Part shown: positions 58,318 through 64,000 of the stretch, in pieces | Numbering within the stretch: the first letter of the stretch is position 1 | Layout of the letters: the number at the start of each line of letters is the position of its first letter | From: Bromus sterilis | Taxonomy: Eukaryota > Streptophyta > Magnoliopsida > Poales > Poaceae | Direction of reading: 5' to 3' | DNA: 64,000 nt | Assembly (NCBI GenBank): GCA_950022295.1 | Contig: OX465598.1 | Location: 65,766,001 to 65,830,000 of the forward strand | Translations under genes and position numbers: made by a program | Notes under the pieces: model-generated | What the model saw: only the letters and a program-made list of their open reading frames with translations | What the model was told of the DNA's origin: nothing | The model's database searches: none

Positions 58318-58343
58318 AAGCGCTTTCGGGAGGCAGCCCGCAA
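58318..58343 (+). other. Conserved block after the coding frame (E)
   Basis: Same AAGCGCTTTCGGGAGGCAGC block as in A and B, here ten bases after the stop of a different protein. Confidence 0.75.
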
Positions 58344-61173
58344 TGAATTTAGTTTATTTTTTATTTTTCCTTTTGTTCTGTTCTTAGTGGTCTTGATGAT
58401 TGTTACTACTGTAGAAACATCATTGTATCTTTACTTTTCAAGCTTTGTGCCAAGTTTAGCCTCAGATTGCAAGAAAGGTCAAAAGTTGGTGCTTGCTGTC
58501 CAGAAACAGATTATGTCTGCTTGATGGAAAAATTCTCAATAAATCACCAGATCATCTTTTTGATCTAAATTTTTTTGACAGCATGGTCCATACAATTACA
58601 TTTCAGGCGTCTGTTCAAAGTTTTTTTATTTGAGTTGTAGAAGTACCTCGAAAAAATTCTCCTTTCTCTGTTGTTCTGTTTTTCTCAACTTCTGCCCCGG
58701 TTTTTCTTTTCGCATTTTTGCAATCCTTAAGCTTGCTTTTTCTTTGCAAACTTTTTTGGGAAGGCAAGAGAAACAATAGCTCTTCCTGGAAATCTTTATT
58801 TGTAGTAGAGGAAAATTATTTTATTAGGGTACTAACCTCTCTAATCAGCCTACAATGAGTTATGTATGAAGGGAGTTTTCAAGTGCGCGATGGAGGATGA
58901 TGAAAGAAGATTCAGGAGTGTCAAACGCTCAAGCTTGGGGATGTCCATGTGCACCCCCAATAAATATTCAAGAATACTCAAGCGTCTAAGCTTGGGGATG
59001 CCCCCGATGCATCCCCTTCTTCATCAAAAATCATCAGTTTGTTCCTCGTTGCACTATATTTTTATCACTTCATGCGTTATGTGCTTTGCTTGGAGCGTCT
59101 CGCTCTTTACTTTTCTAGGTTTGTTTTGCTTTCTTTGCTATAGTAACAAGTTAGACCCCAACTTACTCTTTTGTGTGGGAGAGATTCACGCTCCGCTTGA
59201 ACTAGAACTTCTCATAGGATTTGCATGCTTATTCTTTTAGCTGTGAGCTGTTCTTTTTCTTTTCTTAGCTGCTGTTCTGTTTAGTTGTAGTGCTTTAGTT
59301 TTTCTAGAGCTTTTCTTTTGTCTTAGGTTGAACTTTCTATAGGTTGCATGTTTTATCTTGTTAGACAGTTTGCATGTTGCACTGCGTTCTGTGTCTTGAC
59401 TGAAAGTAGGTAGTTAAAGTGGCTATTCTCTTTGTAGTAGTAACTTGCAATAGTTTTGAGGTATTGACTAGAGTAATGTTTGAACTTATGGTGTCAAGAG
59501 CTCTTGCCTATTAGTGATAGATGTCGTATTTTGGGCAATCCGTGTGTTTTTCGAAAACCAAAAAACCCCTGTTGAGAACTCTAGCTACTAGATGGATCAC
59601 TAACCTCTGGAGGGTTCGAATATTAGAGTACACTCACGTACCATGAGTCGAGGATGCGCAAGGATAACCAAACCCCCATACACTCCTCCTCGGCGTACCT
59701 GTCTCTTTGTGAACCTCCTGATTAGATTGAGAGTTACCGATAATAAGTGCATGAGTTCTTTGGACTAATGTGAGTATTCGAAAGTTGACACTTCCACCCA
59801 CCTATACTTTTTCTAGCCTCTTCGGTACCGTGCATTTCCCTTTATCACCTCGAGAGTTGGCGCATACTTCGCCGGTGCATCCAAACCCTTGGCATGATAC
59901 GCTCTGTCATCTTAAGCCTCCTTATATCTTTCCTCAAAACAGCCACCATACCTACCTACAAGGCATTTTCATAGCCTTTCCGAGATACATTGCCATGCAA
60001 CATCCACCTTATCATGACTTGATCTTCATGTCATACATGCTACTTGCTTGATCGATGAGCCGCATGCTAGTTGGGCCTTGCCCTAATCATTGCTACATGA
60101 CGCGCTAGTATCATTGCATATCCTGCTACCCTGGCAGAGGCATACATTTGCATCATGATAGTTACATTTTCTTTATGTGAGTACCTTTGTAAAGTGTGAA
60201 AGATCTCCTATATTCTTGTAAAATATAGAGTATTTCCCCTAAAGTGAGGAAAATATCCCAAAGAGGACAAAATCAAAAGATCCCAAAGAGGACAAATGAG
60301 AGTTAAATAGAAAGAGCCATTGAGGCCACCAAAAAATAAAAAAAAATAGAAAAAGAGAAAAGAAAAAAATAAAAAGAGAGAAGGGGGCATACTACTATTC
60401 CTTTTGAGAGATCCGCACTAGTACTTCATCTTCTATCCCTTGTACTCAATAGAGATCATCATCATGCACATAGCTATGTGGGGACCCTTCACATTATAGA
60501 ACTTGGTTTGTATATTCCAATGATGAGCCTCCTCAAACGAGCTCTAGGTCTTCTTGAGCAAGCATGTTAGATGCACCCCCACTAGTTCCCTTAGAGAGCT
60601 TTTAGCTCACATGTGCATCCGTTGTATGGCAATCCCTACTCCTCACATCATATCTATCATATGACCTTCTCTCGCCTATGATTGTCCTCATTGATGTGAG
60701 CCTTTCACACATTTTTGTCTTTCTCAACCACCTTCTTTCTGTTTCGCCTTTTAGGTGTCAAATTTCTTGCTCACGCTCATCCATTGCATGAGGGCTCAAA
60801 ATGTCGAAAGGGAGTGGATCAGTTTGACTTGTACATGGCTAGTGGTCTGGGGACGAGTCCAGATAAGAATCCAAAGGAGACCAAGTGTGAAACTTTAGTA
60901 GATAGTTGTTCTCAACAACCTTTTTTCTCTTTCTTCCCAGTCCCTTGCTTGCACGCAAACACCATTTGGAGACATTCGAGTCACGGACAGCGAGATCTCT
61001 TGCACCTTTTGTTCTTTTGTTGCTTGTGTCAATGCTAATATAGACTCTTGCTTGTTAAGACTTGAATTGAATTGCACGCTTTGATTGCTTTACTTAAAAG
61101 TCCTTATTTGGTTGTGTGGCATGTCACCACAGAAATTATGCTTGTTATCATTTACCTACTCGAGGACGAGCAG
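58344..61173 (+). other. Long 3' non-coding interior of E
   Basis: Colinear with the reverse of A 12680-15554 and B 39714-42469. No gene is supported; the frames at 58866-59240 and 60715-61038 have no counterparts that keep the frame in A or B. Confidence 0.8.
58931..59014 (+). repeat. Two repeats of the polypurine-tract core (E)
   Basis: AAGCTTGGGGATG occurs at 58931-58943 and 58988-59000, each with a partial inverted arm after it, about 2.2 kb before the true polypurine tract. Confidence 0.8.
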
Positions 61174-61192
61174 GAATTAAGCTTGGGGATGT
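61174..61192 (+). other. Polypurine tract of E
   Basis: Contains AAGCTTGGGGATGT directly before the LTR start TGATACGTCCC. Confidence 0.85.
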
Positions 61193-62834
61193 TGATACGT
61201 CCCAAACGTATCTATAATTTCTGCTTGCTCCATGCATGTTTTGTGTGACTTTGCCATGTTTTGCTTGAACTTTCATACACTTTTGAACCTATTTGGACTA
61301 ACCTATTAACTCAGTGCACCCAGTTGCCAGTTTCTGTTTTCTGTTGTTTTTGTATTTCAGGTTTTCCGGCCATTAAAAGTGCTCCAAAAATTCCGGGGAA
61401 AATATTATAAAATCAGCGCAACAGAAGCTTTCAGAATCACCAAGAGAGGGAAGGGGGGCCACCACCAGGCAGCCAGGAGGGCAGGTGGCGCGGCCCCACC
61501 CTGGGCCGCGCCAGGGACCCTCCTGACTGCCTCGTGGGTCCCCTCGATGCCCCCCTTCGCCTATATTTACCCCTCGGGGTGGAAACGCCTAATATCGATC
61601 TCTCTCTCGCGAACTCCCCTCTGTACCGCCGTTGCCGCCGTTTCAAGATCGGGGCTGCCTGGAGAAGCTGCCCCGGCACCCTGCTGGAAGGAGGAACCCC
61701 CTCCGGGAGACCATCCATAGCCATGGACGCCTCCCGGATGTGCCGTGAGAAGTCCCCCTTGGACCATGGGTCCGTGACCAGTAGGTATGTGATGAATCTC
61801 TTCCCCCTTTTGTGCTTCCACTTTCGAGTCCTCGTGAGCTGCCTCACATGATCGAGGCATCTACGTAATTTCTATTGTTGCTATGCTGAGTTTGTTGGGA
61901 TCTGATGGATTATGAGACTATGTTCAAATTGTGATGAGTAATATATTTGGTTCTTCTCTTTTATATTTTGTTCTTGAGTAAATTCTTGCATGTTCTCCGT
62001 TGCGGTATTTTCTTTGGCCAAGTATTTTATTTGCCACTCCAAGAGAGAGCGTTATGCTCGATTGTGGGTTCAGCCCCTTGATGTCTAGCTTGAGTGATAA
62101 AAACATGAGACTAGGGGATGTGATGTTGCCACCAGGGATTAAAAAAACGGTGCTTGTACCTGCGGGTTCAAGGATTGTTTACTTTACGCAAAGTTCTTTT
62201 AATGCAGTTGTCTGTTGCTTTGAGTTTACACTTTGGGTGGGATTCGCAACTTAATACCAGCGAGATGTTCTGGATAGATATCTCAAGGTGGATGATTTGT
62301 AGTAGATGCAAATGGATTTCGTTCTACTTACCTTGGCGTACTGCCCATTGCTTTTGAGCCCTTTCTTTCTTTGCAGCATAGTTAGAATTGCGGTGCCTTC
62401 ATAATGCTGTCAATTGCCCAACTGTGATTTGTTTACCGCGCTAGCACTTTTATCGTCTTTTGAGAGAGAGACATCACTAGTGAAAATCACGGGACCCCGG
62501 TCCATCTTCACATTATTGTTCACACCCTCAATTTACTTTCAGCTTTTACTTTCCTTTGCACCTTTTATCTCTTTCGTTGATCCTTTGTAAACGACAAGGC
62601 CGTAGGAATTGACAACTCCTCTGTACTCGTTGGGAGCAAAGTTATTTGTTGCTGTGTGCAGGTCCACGACAACACCCTAGTCAGGAAGCAATTTCTGGCG
62701 ACGTTACCACCTACTTGTATCTCCTGAGTCCTACTAGTTCGATAACCTTGGTATCTTCACCGAGGGAAACTTGCTGCTGCACTGCATCTCAAACCTTCCA
62801 CTTGGGGTAACCAACGAGGGGCGAGAAGCCATCA
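61193..62834 (+). repeat. 3' LTR of E (1642 bp)
   Basis: Starts TGATACGTCC and ends AAGCCATCA, followed by target copy gcgcg. Frames at 61379-61860 are LTR noise also found in the 5' LTR. Confidence 0.92.
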
Positions 62835-62839
62835 GCGCG

Positions 62840-63462
62840 ACATGGCCAAAGTGTCGGGAGGAAGAAGACAAGGGGAGGGGTTCGGGCCAGGTGGGCCTCG
62901 CCTAGGGCGAGGGATAATCTTTTCCTTTTTGTTTTATCTTTTCTTTTCTGTCTTTTCCTTTTTGTATTTGCTTTTGTTGCCTTTTGTATTTTTGAAAATT
63001 GTGTAACCTGGCCCATAATTACAAGTGCATAATTCTAGAGTGCCACAAAAAGTTTAGGTTTAAAAGAAAATCATATACTATTTCTTTATAATATTCAATT
63101 GCCAAATGGTGTTGTTTTGGCTCTGGTTAGAATTATTTGAATTTTTCAGTGCCTTAATAAATTTCCATAACCACAGGGGCATGGTCCACTGATTTTTGGT
63201 GATTTAACAAAAGTGGTTCCAAAAGTTTTGGACAAGGATTTATTATGCACTTTGTTTTTATTATCCACCAAAGGGGTTTTAGGGTTTGGGTTTGGTTCCA
63301 AAGGAGCAAGGTGCATTGGGCATAAGGTTTTGGATACCCACCAGGGATTGAATGTGACCAATAGCAAAGTTTTGATCAAGGTATGATTTACCAATAGTAA
63401 TTAGCAACAATGATGATCCACAGTGATAGTGATTACTGTTACAGACAATTGAGGGTGTTACA
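62840..63462 (-). repeat. Remaining part of solo LTR G
   Basis: Continues G after the insertion of E. On the element strand this is the LTR start (TGTAACACCCTC). AT-rich, no gene supported; the frame at 63146-63394 has no recognisable domain. Confidence 0.75.
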
Positions 63463-64000
63463 ACTTGCTTGCAAGCTATTGACTTAATATCACCGAGTGG
63501 GCCCAGAGTACTTGTCCGTCACATGGACTGACAAATCCCGCTTTGATCTATTTGCATACTCATCAACATATCTATTTCGGAATACCCAAAGTACACTTTT
63601 ATGGCCAACATATTTCAGTCATGCAGTGGATGCAAATCAAAGCATCCTAATAGATAGCAATTACGTATGATCATTACGGTCTAAGGACTAAGTCATATGT
63701 TACAAAGTCATCGCAATGCTGAACTATGTGACTTGATCACATCGCAATGCTTTATGTGGGTGCGTGTCCATCACATCATTCTCCCAATGATATGACCTCA
63801 TTGTCAATAGGCGGTTCGTACCTCATGATCAGGAAAACTTGATCATCGATTGCCCAATGAGCTAGTGTACCTGAGTTTAACTAGGGACGGGGTGTTTATA
63901 TACTACACGTGTATTAGTGTTTCCGACTAATACAATTCTAGCATAGTATAAAACGTATTATGAGCAAAATGAATATGTGACAAATATCTTTATTAATTTG

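Larger units (their letters stand above)
37618..62834 (+). mobile_element. Complete non-autonomous element E with an unrecognised acidic ORF
   Basis: LTRs of 1642 bp each (the 5' one split by B) bracket 4313 bp containing a tRNA-Asp primer site, one coding frame (57057-58307), the post-stop block, polypurine-core repeats and a polypurine tract. Target duplication gcgcg is at 37613-37617 and 62835-62839. LTR starts TGATACGTCC and ends GTCA/ATCA. The interior after 58308 matches A and B in reverse; the coding part does not. No gag, protease, polymerase or integrase is visible, so mobilisation must have been by a relative. Confidence 0.92.
33820..63462 (-). repeat. Solo LTR G, about 4.4 kb, split by E
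   Basis: The element strand begins TGTAACACCCTCAATTG (reverse of 63446-63462) and ends GGGGGCTTCACA (reverse of 33820-33831). Direct repeats acttg flank it (33815-33819 and 63463-63467). Without E and its target copy it measures about 4421 bp. No internal second LTR, primer site or protein domain is visible, so it is best read as a single solo LTR. Its size resembles the LTRs of large non-autonomous grass elements (LARD/Sukkula); TGTAACACCCTC starts are also seen in other Triticeae Gypsy LTRs. Frames inside (36854-37620 and others) lie in GC-rich sequence on both strands and are not supported as genes. Confidence 0.8.
32714..64000 (-). repeat. Copia LTR (BARE/WIS/Angela type), oldest layer of the right-hand nest, cut by the window end
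   Basis: On the + strand it starts TGTTGGGATACGGGGTAGAA (reverse of a Copia LTR end), runs to 33819 and resumes at 63468-64000 after element G. The resumed part has the phrases GAGTGGGCCCAGAG, CATCACATCATTCTCC and CAATTCTAGCATAG, which I know from reverse-oriented Angela-type LTRs. The expected terminal TTTCCAACA would lie just past the window. CTTATATAGG at about 33157-33166 is a likely LTR TATA box. At least 1.64 kb of LTR is present; whether it is solo or part of an element cannot be seen. Confidence 0.8.

Overview
This is a window of a large, repeat-rich grass nuclear genome, most likely a Triticeae species (wheat, Aegilops or barley relatives). The grounds are a Ty1/Copia LTR of the BARE/WIS/Angela type, Ty3/Gypsy LTRs starting TGATACGTCC with tRNA-Asp primer sites, Stowaway MITEs starting CTCCCTCCGTTCC, and genes with grass-like exon structure. 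About 85% is transposable elements; two ordinary genes lie between them.

Left block (1-20248). An old Ty3/Gypsy element, here called H, runs through this block on the + strand. Its pol (RT end, RNase H, integrase) is at 3377-5573. It is followed by a long antisense additional ORF (6251-10230, minus; Transposase_28 type) and a split 3' LTR. Tails of two plus-strand members of another Gypsy family (F1, F2) end at 3374, inside H pol. A complete minus-strand member of that family (A, 10981-19482, TSD acccc) sits 18 bp inside the H 3' LTR.

Middle gene island (about 20.2-32.7 kb). It holds a decayed copy of a grass multicopy protein gene, a LINE tail, a Stowaway MITE and a degenerate repeat. After these come two apparently intact genes in tail-to-tail orientation. 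The first is a four-EF-hand calcium sensor of the CML21 type (exons 25564-27112, +, 224 aa). The second is a MYB-CC (PHR1/PHL-like) transcription factor (exons 27629-30162, -, 340 aa) with one GC-AG intron and a Stowaway MITE in another intron. Upstream of it lie an unrecognised duplicated ORF and a viroplasmin/RNase H1 N-terminal-like fragment.

Right block (32714-64000) is a five-layer nest. Every inner layer has a 5-bp target site duplication that I could read directly. A minus-strand Copia LTR (32714 to beyond 64000) contains a minus-strand solo LTR of about 4.4 kb (G, 33820-63462, TSD acttg). G contains a plus-strand Gypsy-type element E (37618-62834, TSD gcgcg). The 5' LTR of E contains minus-strand element B (38056-55670, TSD accgc). 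The last base of the B LTR is separated from the rest by Copia element D (46373-55664, TSD gtatc). With the insertions removed, the LTR pairs agree in length (E 1642/1642, B 1640/1639, D 2120/2121), which supports the reconstruction.

A, B, E, F1 and F2 are one family without reverse transcriptase or integrase. A and B keep only a gag-protease frame, now broken. E has instead an unrecognised acidic protein of about 417 codons. They share primer site, polypurine tract, a block after the stop codon and hairpins that repeat the polypurine-tract core. They must therefore have been mobilised in trans. Nothing in the window looks bacterial, and I found no CRISPR, rRNA or complete tRNA gene.
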